Shown: positions 45,555 through 54,902, counted from the first letter of the stretch. The stretch: 64,000 bases of DNA from Chakrabartyella piscis (GCA_030067835.1 CP092441.1:2728001-2792000); one strand, 5' to 3'. Translations and numbers: made by a program. Notes: generated from the letters alone by a model not told the origin.

Positions 45555-46577
45555 TCAATCGGCATTTGCAATAAGACCTTCCATCAATTCTGTTCCCAAA
45601 ACAGATTCAAATTTTGGCCATACATCAGCTCTAAAGTAATCTGCTGCAGCTGCCAATTCTTCTTCTGTTGGAACATAAACTTCAATTCCTGCTGCTTCCA
45701 TATCCACAAGCGCTTGGTCATCAAGAACTTCTCTCAAATCTGCAACAACCAATGCTTCAGCAGCGAAAGTTTCTTTGATAATGCTTTGTTCTTCTTCTGT
45801 AAGAGACTCAAATGTGTCTTTATTGACAATTGTTACAACCAATTCATGGATATAACGGTTGTCTGCAAAGTATTCAATTACATCACCAAAGGATGTTTGG
45901 TTTACATATGCAGAACCTCCAAGCCAACCATCAGCAACACCTGTTTGCAACGCAGAATACAAATCAGCATATGCAATTGTAGTTGTATTGAAGCCCATAC
46001 CTTGAGCAGTCCAAATCAAAGAGTCCATGCTAGGAACACGCAACAATTGAGGATGAGAAGTACTGAAGTCCATTACATTTTCAATGGATTCTGTAGCACC
46101 AATTCCCATGAAACCATCCAAATAAATATTCAACATTTCTACATCCAATTCATTGAGAATACTTTGCAATTCAGTATATACATAAGAACCATCTGCAAAA
46201 GTTGTTTTTGCTTGATCATAGCTTGTAACCAAATAAGGTACTGTAAGCATTTCCAATCTGGAATCAAATTGTGTTGGAATAGAAATGGTAGCCATATCAA
46301 TGGTACCTTTCATAACTTCTTCAAACACTTGTGTGTAATCTCCCAATTGGTTGGCAGGATACACTTTGATTTCTACACTGCCACCAGTTGCTTCTTGAAT
46401 GGCTTCGCTAGCTCTAATTACAGATTGTGCATCATTGTGGTCTTCTGGATATTGGGTTGCAAGTTTCAATTGTTTTACTTCCACTTCATCTCCACTGCTG
46501 CTGGAGCTGGAACCGCCACAACCCACCAAACCAAATACCAATGTACAACAAACAAGACTTGCAAATAATTTTTTCAT
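45555..46577 (-). CDS. dctP: TRAP transporter substrate-binding lipoprotein (DctP)
   Basis: 340 residues. Lipoprotein signal MKKLFASLVCCTLVFGLVGC with lipobox LVGC, then a Ser-rich linker and the DctP fold. The family block LLRVPSMDSLIWTAQGMGF contains the Arg that usually pairs with a carboxylate (or similar anion) of the ligand, and YSALQTGVADGWLGG follows. Start by AGGAGGG at 46577. Together with dctQ, dctM and the glycyl-radical pair it suggests uptake of an anionic substrate for anaerobic cleavage. Confidence 0.93.
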   Translation of the reverse strand: MKKLFASLVCCTLVFGLVGCGGSSSSSSGDEVEVKQLKLATQYPEDHNDAQSVIRASEAIQEATGGSVEIKVYPANQLGDYTQVFEEVMKGTIDMATISIPTQFDSRLEMLTVPYLVTSYDQAKTTFADGSYVYTELQSILNELDVEMLNIYLDGFMGIGATESIENVMDFSTSHPQLLRVPSMDSLIWTAQGMGFNTTTIAYADLYSALQTGVADGWLGGSAYVNQTSFGDVIEYFADNRYIHELVVTIVNKDTFESLTEEEQSIIKETFAAEALVVADLREVLDDQALVDMEAAGIEVYVPTEEELAAAADYFRADVWPKFESVLGTELMEGLIANAD

Positions 46578-46738
46578 ACTTATTTCCCTCCTAGTTTCTT
46601 CTGTCCATTTCTTGACACCCACTACTTTTTGATATAAAGCTATATAAAAAAGCTCCTTTTGAAAAGGTAACTTTACACCCATATTTTAAAAATATAAATC
46701 TCTTGCAATACAATAAACCATTCATCCACAAAACCAGT

Positions 46739-47395
46739 TTACTCAGAATCTGGTGGTACTCGAAGACCTGTTTCATAGAACACTGTGGAAGAATTCATAA
46801 TGTGTTGTAAAAAACATTTACTTGCCATATGTGGTTGATGATTCTCCAAATGATAGGCAATTTCTTTCCATTCTTCTATGCTTTCTACTGGTCTTGAATT
46901 GAGTTTGTGAAACTCCAACCCCCTCCAAGTGATTCTAGAAATAACATCAGCGCTCATTGCCAAAGCTCTTTTGAGCATTTGGTTGTTGCTTCTTTCTGGG
47001 AACAAACTATGATTATCCAATTCTGCAATTACATAATCCAAAAATCCGCCATACTCCATTTTTCTACAATTCTCTTTGATTCTTTCAATATCTACTGTTG
47101 TCAAATTGGGATATGCAATCAAAAGACATTCTGGTTCTACAATCATACGAAACTGGAAATTATCTAAAATTTCTTTATAATCAATTGGCTTTACATAATT
47201 ACCAGAACGAGGTAACGAATATAAATATCCTCTTTCGCATAATATACGCAATGCATTTTTTACTGCTGCTCTTGGTACACCATATTCTTGGCAAATACCC
47301 AACTCTGTCAAACGGAAATGATCTTCCAACTCTCCAGATAAGATTTTATTACGTATTGCCTCTACAATGTAGTCTTGTTGAGACTGACCTTCCAT
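46739..47395 (-). CDS. GntR-family transcriptional regulator
   Basis: 218 residues. N-terminal winged helix of GntR type (IRNKILSGELEDHFRLTELG, CQEYGVPRAAVKNALRILCE, then RGYLYSLPRSGNYVKPI) and a C-terminal all-helical FCD/FadR-like effector domain. First gene of the TRAP/glycyl-radical operon, 161 bases before dctP, so it is probably the local, substrate-responsive and self-controlling regulator. Start after AAGGAG. Confidence 0.88.
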   Translation of the reverse strand: MEGQSQQDYIVEAIRNKILSGELEDHFRLTELGICQEYGVPRAAVKNALRILCERGYLYSLPRSGNYVKPIDYKEILDNFQFRMIVEPECLLIAYPNLTTVDIERIKENCRKMEYGGFLDYVIAELDNHSLFPERSNNQMLKRALAMSADVISRITWRGLEFHKLNSRPVESIEEWKEIAYHLENHQPHMASKCFLQHIMNSSTVFYETGLRVPPDSE

Positions 47396-47914
47396 ATTGC
47401 ACTCTCCTTAGATTGAATAAATATTCACTGTATACCATCATCGCACCCTATAGATGTTGGAAATTAATGTATTTTCTGAAATTTCAATTATTTTGAAAAA
47501 ATTGTTTTTTCTACAAATTTTTACAAAACCAACATTATTTTCAAGATTTATTTAAGATTTAATTTTGAATATAGTATATATTACAATATTTATGCCGTCA
47601 ACTGAAATTTCAGTTTTTTATGCATTTTGTATACATGTATGATAATTTATTTCTTATTGCGATTTTTATGTGCAATTTTCGAACATTTTTCATAAAAAAC
47701 CTTGTATCTCTAATTTTAATTTATTTTAACGAATTTTATTCAAAATTTTAACCATAAAAACAACGTTCAAATTCCATATCACTTGCAAATTCACAAATAT
47801 TCATATAAAACTGAAACGCAATACTGTAATCTGATGATTAAATTATGTCCATTCGTAAAAACTAAAAAAGCCTGCAAGCTCCGCTTATATTTACGAAGTT
47901 TGTAGGCTTAATTT
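47396..47914. promoter_or_regulatory. AT-rich control region of the gntR/TRAP operon with palindromes
   Basis: 519 bp without a gene. The 10-bp palindrome TGAAATTTCA occurs at 47478-47487 and again at 47603-47612, where it extends to the 16-bp palindrome AACTGAAATTTCAGTT (47600-47615). These are good candidates for the GntR operator. No convincing -35/-10 pair was found. A terminator hairpin occupies the far end. Confidence 0.5.
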
Positions 47915-47915
47915 T
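47868..47915 (-). terminator. Terminator hairpin, repeated unit copy 2
   Basis: AAGCCTGCAAGCT (47868-47880) and AGTTTGTAGGCTT (47897-47909) pair, with T runs on both strands. It ends the DUF4143 gene and is nearly the same as the hairpin at 38353. Confidence 0.75.
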
Positions 47916-49114
47916 TATGTTTCCAATAACCAATCTGCCAAATGCAATTGACGTATGCCATCATAATTGTTGCCAACACCAATCTCATCCAAGGTCAAAA
48001 GTATTTTGGGGTGATGGTCTGAAATCGCCTTAAGCGAAGCCAATTCCCTTTCCAAAGTGCTTTCTGCCAAAACAGATGCCGATACCTGTACATATAAAAT
48101 TCCATCTTGATTTTCTGCCACAAAATCCACTTCTTTTTCTGCCACCTTGCCAATGTGTACACGATACCCTCGTCGCAACAATTCAAAATAAACAATGTTT
48201 TCCAATAAATGCCCCAAATCAAAACTTCTAGTGGATAAAATCAAATTGCGAATACCAGTATCCACTATATAATATTTTCCAAGGGTTTTCAAATATTGTC
48301 TACCTTTGATGTCATAACGATCTACTTTGTAAAAAATATACGCATCACAAAGTGCTTTCAAATAGCAATCTACAGAATTCACAGAGGTTTTTCTGCCTGA
48401 GGATACAATGGTGTCTGCAATTTTTTTCACAGAAATGGGACTACCGATACTTGCTGCAACGGTTTTTACGATGTTTTCTAAGAGGGTAACATCTGTAATT
48501 CCTTCTCGTTTTGCAACATCCTTAATTAAGATGGAACTGTAAATCCCTTCTAAATAATCTTGGGTGTCGGCAAAACTTTGCCCTGAAGTCGCAATGTATG
48601 GAAACGAACCAAATCGCAAATAGTCATTTAAAAGTTCACTTTTTGTCTTTGTACCGCCAACACCTTCCGCATATTCTCGAAAAGATAAGGGCAACATATC
48701 AATCTTGATATACCGCCCAGAAAGCAACGTCGCCAACTCACCCGAAAGCATATAGGCATTGGAACCTGTGATGTACACATCCACATTTTCTTTGATGAAT
48801 AAGCTGTCTACCACCTTTTCAAAATTGGCACAATTCTGCACTTCATCAATAAAAACATATGTGTATTTTCCAACACAAAGACGTTCTTTGATGTATGCGT
48901 ATAGCTTTTGATAATCCAAGAGTGCCTCAAAATCCATATCTTCCAAATTGAGGTGGATGATTTGGTTTTCTTCTACGCCTGTTTCTCGTAAGTGCTTTTG
49001 GTATAATGCAAATAGAGTGGATTTCCCACATCTACGCACACCCGTTACAACTTTTATGACTTTTTTCTCTTTCCACTCTAGTAGCTTCGATAAATATTCT
49101 TTTCTTTGTATCAT
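47915..49114 (-). CDS. AAA ATPase with DUF4143 domain
   Basis: 399 residues. AAA_14-type P-loop near the N-terminus (VVTGVRRCGKSTLFALYQKH), Walker B YTYVFIDEVQNCANFEKVV, sensor-like VDVYITGSNAYMLSG, then a C-terminal DUF4143 region with a PD-(D/E)XK-like fold (RGYRVHIGKVAEKEVDFVAE, GILYVQVSASV). This large family occurs in many copies in anaerobes; function is unknown, with defence or toxin roles proposed. Start at 49114 by GGAGGTG. Monocistronic. Confidence 0.9.
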   Translation of the reverse strand: MIQRKEYLSKLLEWKEKKVIKVVTGVRRCGKSTLFALYQKHLRETGVEENQIIHLNLEDMDFEALLDYQKLYAYIKERLCVGKYTYVFIDEVQNCANFEKVVDSLFIKENVDVYITGSNAYMLSGELATLLSGRYIKIDMLPLSFREYAEGVGGTKTKSELLNDYLRFGSFPYIATSGQSFADTQDYLEGIYSSILIKDVAKREGITDVTLLENIVKTVAASIGSPISVKKIADTIVSSGRKTSVNSVDCYLKALCDAYIFYKVDRYDIKGRQYLKTLGKYYIVDTGIRNLILSTRSFDLGHLLENIVYFELLRRGYRVHIGKVAEKEVDFVAENQDGILYVQVSASVLAESTLERELASLKAISDHHPKILLTLDEIGVGNNYDGIRQLHLADWLLET

Positions 49115-49412
49115 GGCTTTCACCTCCGACTTTTTATTTTATTTTATCATTTGATATATAAAAAGTCAAAGTTTTTTCTGTATTTAATAAAAACTTATAT
49201 TATTTTATCTTTTTTCTTGTTTTTCAACAAAAATATGCAAAATTCCCCCACCGTTTCTAGTAGCAATTGCAAATTTTTCTTTTTTTCATTAACACCAGTT
49301 GTCAAGTATTTCTTGACAGCTGAAATGGTATCAATTTCACATTATTCTAACGTATTGCCAATATATAAACCGATATTTTATTTTTTTGACATCACCTCTT
49401 TTTCGGCAAACT
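49115..49412. other. AT-rich gap with a short palindrome
   Basis: No gene. TGTCAAG and CTTGACA form a palindrome at about 49299-49317 that also contains outward-facing TTGACA boxes, but no matching -10 was found on either strand. Otherwise nothing recognised. Confidence 0.35.
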
Positions 49413-49982
49413 TTATTTACCCTCAGGCTCATATCCCCATAATTCCACAGAACTGGTTGCAACAGCTGAAAATCCCGCTTTGTATGCCGCATCAACAAGC
49501 TCCTTTGTATTGACAAATCCACCAAGTATATATTCCGTATCATTTTGCTTCTTGAATTCTTTCAAAAATTCAATGCCATACCACGCCGGACGTAATTCAA
49601 TGGCATTATACTTCGTCTCCTTTAAGCTGCGAAAAGCCACTTGTAACGAATAGGAATCTTCTAATGCAATTCTCCGAATGGTTCGAATATTTTCTTTACG
49701 CACCAACCCCAATTTACTATTACTAGAACCCATAACGCAATCAACCAAATACATATTTTTCAAAAATTGGAATGCAACTTTATCCGCACCTAATCCACCA
49801 ACAAGCTCATGATTGACAATAACCTTTTTACCAGCTTGATGACATACCTGCACCATTTCTTTTAAATTCCCAATATGTGGACATCCTAACATAATCCATT
49901 CTTCCTGTCCTTGCAAAGCTTGTTCCAAATACCGAATACTCCTAACAGAGGGTATTACATGAAATTTTCCGTCACGAAACAT
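49413..49982 (-). CDS. GlpP-family glycerol-3-phosphate-responsive antiterminator
   Basis: 189 residues, TIM-barrel-like RNA-binding antiterminator family of Bacillus GlpP, which binds leader RNA of glp genes when glycerol 3-phosphate is present and lets transcription pass a terminator. Family phrases: SVRSIRYLEQALQGQEEWIM, VNHELVGGLGADKVAFQFLK and the C-terminal GGFVNTKELVDAAYKAGFSA, then VATSSVELWGY. Start by GGAGG at 49982. It lies just after the sugar cluster and its terminator, not beside glpF/K/D, and two cluster leaders carry matching box-plus-terminator structures, so these are its likely targets (inference). Confidence 0.85.
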   Translation of the reverse strand: MFRDGKFHVIPSVRSIRYLEQALQGQEEWIMLGCPHIGNLKEMVQVCHQAGKKVIVNHELVGGLGADKVAFQFLKNMYLVDCVMGSSNSKLGLVRKENIRTIRRIALEDSYSLQVAFRSLKETKYNAIELRPAWYGIEFLKEFKKQNDTEYILGGFVNTKELVDAAYKAGFSAVATSSVELWGYEPEGK

Positions 49983-50028
49983 ATTTTCGCCTCCTTTTTC
50001 TATAATTATAATCCATTTGTCTAACAAA

Positions 50029-50065
50029 AGAAAGACCCTGCCGTATCATAACAAGGTCTTTCTAA
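50029..50065 (-). terminator. Intrinsic terminator after the kinase gene
   Basis: AGAAAGACC and GGTCTTTCT flank an 18-base loop, with TTTG following on the minus strand. It separates the sugar operon (last gene ends 50079) from the antiterminator gene. Confidence 0.7.
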
Positions 50066-50078
50066 AATGGATTATTCT

Positions 50079-51593
50079 TTATTTTCGTTTGCTCCAGAAC
50101 TGTTCCATCGCTTTATTCAAATCACACCAAAGTTCATATCTTTGGTTATAAATTTCAACCATTTCTGGATTGGAAACCATTGGCTCTTTGATTTTCACAG
50201 CTTTTGCAAATGCATCTTCATAGCTGTCATAAACACCCACTCCAATACCTGCTACAATTGCACTTCCCAAAGCACAAGCTTCGTCACAATCTACTCGGAT
50301 AATGGGTACTTGCAAAATGTTTGCAAAAATTTGATTCCATACAGTACTTTTTGCAGTTCCACCAATCAATCTGATTTCATTCAATGGAAGTCCTTTTGCT
50401 TTCAAAATTTCAACATGATGTCTATGGATGAAACCAACACCTTCTGCCACTGCATAAGCAAGTTCCGCATAACTGGTATCTTGATTGATATCAACAAATG
50501 CTGCCTGTGCACCCGGCACAATACCTGGTTGTGCTACATATGGGCAGAACAAAACTTTTGCATCTGCTGGATTTACACTTGCAATCAATTCATTCAAAAC
50601 TTGATACATGGTAATACCACGTTTTTCCGCTTCAATTTTTGGATAATCTCCAAGCACTTGTGTAAACCATTCATAGTTAGAACCCGATGCTCCTGTATTG
50701 GAACAATTCAAATATCTACCACGTTTCAAATAAGGCATATTGAGGAAGATTCCTTCTACAGCTTCTTCGGAATGTGTTTGGTTGATACACCAACTACCTG
50801 TAATCAATGTATATGCACCTTCTTCTGTTGCTCCAGCCGCAACCAACCCTGCCAAAACATCCATCACGCCTGCAACTACAGGTGTTCCTACTGGAATACC
50901 TGTCATTTTAGATGCTTCTTCTGTTACAACACCAACAACTTCTGTTGCCTCTGCTGCCAATTTAGGCATTGCATCATACAATTCAGGAATACCACAAATA
51001 TCCAGCAATTCTTGAGAGTAATCCATTGTATCCATATCCAACAAAACAGAACCACCAATACAATTCAAATCTGTCGCAAACACACCTGTAAATTGATACA
51101 TAATATAATCTTTGAATGTCAAAACACAAGCAATTTGATCATAAACATCTTTTTCATTGTCTTTATACCATCTCAAAATAGGAATTGGAGATCCTGCAAA
51201 TGGTTCAGCTTTGGTCAATTTGACAATCTCTTTCATGGCACCACTTGCTTCAAATGCTTCCACAACACCCGTTGCTCTATAATCTTGTGAAAGACAACCA
51301 GGTGCAATAATTTTTCCATTTTCACCCAAAATGACACAGCCGTTTCCAAAAGAAGTTACACCAATACCTTTGATTCCACTTGCATCAATGTCTGCACTTT
51401 CAATGGCTTCCAAAATTGCTTTGCTTACAAAATTCCACACATCTGCAATATCAAATTCTTCAAATCCAATGCCACGTTTTTTCACTCTTGTAACAGGACT
51501 TACTGCCGTTGCCACTACATTACCCGCTGTATCAAAAATAACCACCTTACAAGAAGTATTGCCAGCATCAATCGCTACTAAATATTCTTTCAT
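50079..51593 (-). CDS. FGGY-family carbohydrate kinase
   Basis: 504 residues. Actin-like sugar kinase fold: LVAIDAGNTSCKVVIFDTAG phosphate loop, PGCLSQDYRATGVVEAFE, VAGVMDVLAGLVAAGATEEG and the C-terminal RLIGGTAKSTVWNQIFANIL, then ALGSAIVAG. Relatives phosphorylate xylulose, erythritol or related pentoses and tetroses; the exact sugar is not assigned. Last gene of the IIC-dehydrogenase-aldolase-kinase operon, start after GGAGGG. A sugar kinase next to a PTS IIC lacking its kinase domains suggests the sugar enters unphosphorylated. Confidence 0.88.
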   Translation of the reverse strand: MKEYLVAIDAGNTSCKVVIFDTAGNVVATAVSPVTRVKKRGIGFEEFDIADVWNFVSKAILEAIESADIDASGIKGIGVTSFGNGCVILGENGKIIAPGCLSQDYRATGVVEAFEASGAMKEIVKLTKAEPFAGSPIPILRWYKDNEKDVYDQIACVLTFKDYIMYQFTGVFATDLNCIGGSVLLDMDTMDYSQELLDICGIPELYDAMPKLAAEATEVVGVVTEEASKMTGIPVGTPVVAGVMDVLAGLVAAGATEEGAYTLITGSWCINQTHSEEAVEGIFLNMPYLKRGRYLNCSNTGASGSNYEWFTQVLGDYPKIEAEKRGITMYQVLNELIASVNPADAKVLFCPYVAQPGIVPGAQAAFVDINQDTSYAELAYAVAEGVGFIHRHHVEILKAKGLPLNEIRLIGGTAKSTVWNQIFANILQVPIIRVDCDEACALGSAIVAGIGVGVYDSYEDAFAKAVKIKEPMVSNPEMVEIYNQRYELWCDLNKAMEQFWSKRK

Positions 51594-51640
51594 ATTTTTC
51601 CCTCCTTGTTATCCTACTCAAGTCAACAAAATTCTATCTC

Positions 51641-52516
51641 TTATGCTTTATTCACAGAACCCAATAACTCAATTTTTTCTTTCACAATTTCTTTCACTGC
51701 CGCAAGGGGTTTTTCGTTTGCATTTTTAATCCAAAGTGCATATGTTGCGGAAGATTGAATTTTCTTTTCAATTTCCCTAAAATAAACATTCATCAAATCA
51801 GAATGAATATTGATTTTGCAAACGCCTTTTTCGATTGCCAATTTGATTTGGTCATCAGGCGTACCAGAACCACCATGAAGCACCAAAGGTACAGGGGAAA
51901 TTGCATTCAATTCTTCAATGAGATCAAAGTGCAATTTAGGTGTACTTGTATATACCCCATGAGTCGTTCCAACTGCAACCGCTAAACAATCTACATTTGT
52001 TTGTTCTACGAAATATTTCAATTCTTCTGCTTTTGTCAAAGTATCATCTGGATTTTCAAATTCCTCTTCTGATTTCGCTTCACCAGACACCAACCCATTT
52101 CCAACATGTCCCAATTCTGCTTCCACAGTCACCCCACGTGCATGTGCATAATCTGCAGCTTCTTTTGTCAACGCAATATTTTCTTCCAATGGTAAGATAG
52201 AACCATCATACATAACAGAAGTCATCCCCAAATCCACACAAAGTTTGAGTCTTTCCATATCTGTTGCATGATCCAAATGTACACACACTGGAACCGTTGC
52301 ACGTTCAGCCATTTTACACACACAATGGACCCAATATTCTGCCATATCGCCTTCCATATCCCACAACAAGCCCATAATAATTACAGGTGCATTCACTTCT
52401 TCTGCTGCTTCAATGATTGTTGTTGCCATTTCCAATGTGCTTGCATCAAATGCTCCAACACAATATTTTTCTTTTCTTGCTTTATTTAACATATCTGCAA
52501 TGGTTACCAATGACAT
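51641..52516 (-). CDS. Class II fructose/tagatose-bisphosphate-type aldolase
   Basis: 291 residues. Zinc aldolase motifs: CVHLDHATDMERLKLCVDLG, VEAELGHVGNGL, AVGTTHGVYTSTPKLHFDLI, LVLHGGSGTPDDQI and CKINIHSDLM. Enzymes of this family split ketose (bis)phosphates to DHAP plus an aldehyde. With the upstream kinase and dehydrogenase it probably acts on a phosphorylated ketose. DHAP formation would link the pathway to glycerol 3-phosphate and thus to a GlpP-type regulator (inference). Start after AAGGAG. Confidence 0.9.
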   Translation of the reverse strand: MSLVTIADMLNKARKEKYCVGAFDASTLEMATTIIEAAEEVNAPVIIMGLLWDMEGDMAEYWVHCVCKMAERATVPVCVHLDHATDMERLKLCVDLGMTSVMYDGSILPLEENIALTKEAADYAHARGVTVEAELGHVGNGLVSGEAKSEEEFENPDDTLTKAEELKYFVEQTNVDCLAVAVGTTHGVYTSTPKLHFDLIEELNAISPVPLVLHGGSGTPDDQIKLAIEKGVCKINIHSDLMNVYFREIEKKIQSSATYALWIKNANEKPLAAVKEIVKEKIELLGSVNKA

Positions 52517-52552
52517 AACATTCTCTCCTTCTCTTTATAAACCTCGGCAATA

Positions 52553-53608
52553 TTATAGTTTTGCTGCAACAAATGCAAACAATTCTTTGTTTACTACATA
52601 TCTAGAAGTTTCTTGATTCAAAATTTTAATCATCTCCGCTGCAATCAATCTAGGTGAATTGGTGAACGCATCTATTGTTCCACCTGCCAAATGTGGTGTA
52701 ATGGTTACATTATCCAAAGCCACCAATGGATAGTCTTTTGCCGGTGGTTCTACGTCAAATACATCTAGTGCTGCACCAATGATTTTTTTATTTGCCAGTG
52801 CCTCATGTAAAGCAACTTCATCCACAAGACCCGATCTAGCTGTATTGATCAAATAAGCATCCTCTCTCATCAATGCAAGAGTTTCTTTATTGATCATATG
52901 TTCTGTTTCTTTGCTCAAACGCATATGTAATGTAATAAAATGAGATTGTTTGAACAATTCTTCCATAGAAACTTGTGTCACATAATTAGGCACAGAAGTC
53001 ACATATGGATCATAAATCAAAATGTTCATTTCAAAACCACGAAGTCTTTGTGCCACCTTACGACCAATTTCACCAAAACCAACGATCCCAACTGTTTTAT
53101 ATGGCATATCAGGAACTGTTGCTGCATTTGCATAATCACGAATCCAGCTGCCTTCTTTTAAGTTTCTATGACTTTTTGCTATATTTCTGCTTTCAGAAAG
53201 TACCATTCCCACTGCGAAATCTGCAACTGCATTTGAATTTCTACCCGGTGTATTGTAAATCAAAATTCCTTTTTCTGTTGCATAATCTACGTTGATATTT
53301 TCATATCCACCACGCAACACCCCAATAATTTTCAAATTTTTGCAAGCATCAATTACCGCTTTTGTCATAGGACAAAATTGTGTGATTACCATATCTGCAT
53401 CACAAATTGCATCTATAACTTCTTGTGGTGGTTCATAAGCCTCGCAGCCATTCACTTCCACCAACAAATTAATTCTTTGCAATTCTTCATGGCTAGGTAC
53501 TGCCCATTGTATTGTAGATACTTCATGTCCCAATTTTTCAAATTCACAAAACCCTTCTTTGATATATCTTTCTGGTATAAAAGGATCTCCAATCCCTACA
53601 ATTTTCAT
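52553..53608 (-). CDS. D-isomer-specific 2-hydroxyacid dehydrogenase
   Basis: 351 residues. The NAD-binding Rossmann motif is VGIVGFGEIGRKVAQRLRGF. Other family blocks are LRGGYENINVDYATEKGI (substrate loop Arg nearby), LINTARSGLVDEVALHEAL and VTITPHLAGGTIDAF with the catalytic His. Related to phosphoglycerate and other hydroxyacid dehydrogenases, it oxidises or forms a 2-hydroxy acid; the role in the sugar pathway is not clear. Start at 53608 with AAAGGG. Spacing of 37 bases to IIC and 36 to the aldolase gene fits one operon. Confidence 0.88.
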   Translation of the reverse strand: MKIVGIGDPFIPERYIKEGFCEFEKLGHEVSTIQWAVPSHEELQRINLLVEVNGCEAYEPPQEVIDAICDADMVITQFCPMTKAVIDACKNLKIIGVLRGGYENINVDYATEKGILIYNTPGRNSNAVADFAVGMVLSESRNIAKSHRNLKEGSWIRDYANAATVPDMPYKTVGIVGFGEIGRKVAQRLRGFEMNILIYDPYVTSVPNYVTQVSMEELFKQSHFITLHMRLSKETEHMINKETLALMREDAYLINTARSGLVDEVALHEALANKKIIGAALDVFDVEPPAKDYPLVALDNVTITPHLAGGTIDAFTNSPRLIAAEMIKILNQETSRYVVNKELFAFVAAKL

Positions 53609-53645
53609 TTCAAACACCCTTTCTTTCTATTATTCTGCTGTCAGC

Positions 53646-54902
53646 TTAATCTCCAATCAACTCAGATATTTTGATGATACTCCAACCAATTGGCGAATTG
53701 TATGTAGCAGAGATGTTTCCATATTCTTGACCTTCTACTTGTTCCACAATATGTGAACCTACAGCAATATCTGTATATGTTTTGCTTTGGTCTGTACTTC
53801 CATACAAGCACAAAGACAAAATAACAAGACCTGTAATATAAATTCTAAACATATTTCTCTTACAGAATGGAGCAACCATGGAAATCAAGAATACCACTGC
53901 TGACAAATCGGCAAATGGCAACATTTTATTTCCAGGAAGAATCATAGCAAGGATAATAGCCGATGGAATCAAAAGCAAGGAAGTTGCAATGATACAAGGT
54001 TCTCCAATCAAAAGAGCAGTATCCATACCGAAATAAAATTCTCTACCTGGGAACATTTTTTGCATATATTGTTCTGCCGCATCACGAATGATCATAACGC
54101 CATCAACTGTAAGTTCTACCATTTTGGGCAAAATCAACATAACTGCCGCCACATTAACTGCCAAAGGCAAAATTTGTTCAATAGACCAACCTGCCAAAAT
54201 ACCAAGGCCACCGCCAAGTATTGTTGCCAAAGTAAGAGGTTCTCCAATTACGCCCAGTGTTTTTGTGATTTTTTCTGGATTCAAATCAATTTTATTCAAA
54301 CCAGGAATACGTTCAATAATCCAGTTAACCGCAATACCAATAGGAACAAATGCACCACACGTTACGTGAACAAATGCAACCCCTTTGATGTTGTACATTT
54401 CTTGGATTGGTTTTGCTGTCAAATCCCCGATGATGAAAGCAATCAAGTAGCTCAAAAGTGCTGCTACAACACCAAGAACCATACTATCTGTATTTGCATA
54501 TACAAAAGCACCTACCAAAGAAATCAACCAATAGTTGAAAATATCGATATTAATAATTTTTGTTTTATTGATTACCAATAATACAACGTTCAATAGAATT
54601 GCACCTGCTACGATAAACGGAATCAATGGTGATGACCATCCCATTGCCGCACTGGTTGCCCAACCAACATCAACAACATTGAGTTCAAGACCAAATCTTG
54701 TTACCATATCTTGTGCTGCTGGTCCAAGGCTTTGAATCAACAACCCAACCACTAAATTAATACCTGTAAAACCAATACCTACTGTCATCCCAGCTTTGAA
54801 TGATTTTGCTGGACCAACCTTAAATACCAGCCCAACTAGGAAGAAAATAATAGGCATCATTACTGTTGCGCCCATAGAAATAATCGTATTAAATACAGCC
54901 AT
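53646..54902 (-). CDS. PTS IIC component, galactitol (GatC) type
   Basis: 418 residues, about ten hydrophobic helices (VMMPIIFFLVGLVFKVG, FIVAGAILLNVVLLVI, LATILGGGLGILAGW). GatC-like phrases are GWATSAAMGWSSPLIPFIVA and PFADLSAVVFLISM. A normal PTS needs IIA and IIB to phosphorylate the sugar; neither is encoded in the window, while a cytosolic FGGY kinase is. It may use proteins encoded elsewhere or act as a facilitator. Start at 54902 by AAGGAG. First gene after the antiterminated leader. Confidence 0.9.
   Translation of the reverse strand: MAVFNTIISMGATVMMPIIFFLVGLVFKVGPAKSFKAGMTVGIGFTGINLVVGLLIQSLGPAAQDMVTRFGLELNVVDVGWATSAAMGWSSPLIPFIVAGAILLNVVLLVINKTKIINIDIFNYWLISLVGAFVYANTDSMVLGVVAALLSYLIAFIIGDLTAKPIQEMYNIKGVAFVHVTCGAFVPIGIAVNWIIERIPGLNKIDLNPEKITKTLGVIGEPLTLATILGGGLGILAGWSIEQILPLAVNVAAVMLILPKMVELTVDGVMIIRDAAEQYMQKMFPGREFYFGMDTALLIGEPCIIATSLLLIPSAIILAMILPGNKMLPFADLSAVVFLISMVAPFCKRNMFRIYITGLVILSLCLYGSTDQSKTYTDIAVGSHIVEQVEGQEYGNISATYNSPIGWSIIKISELIGD

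Noticed and set aside
45417..46568. 383-residue plus-strand open frame opposite dctP
   Set aside because: It lies antisense to a clearly recognisable dctP gene; its Cys/Asn/Ile-rich content is typical of reverse-complement translation and there is no ribosome site.
49298..49318. TTGACA-containing palindrome as a promoter of the DUF4143 gene
   Set aside because: No -10 box at a suitable distance on either strand.
50067..51290. 407-residue plus-strand open frame opposite the sugar kinase
   Set aside because: Antisense to a well-supported FGGY kinase; the protein has no recognisable domain and an implausible Cys/His composition.
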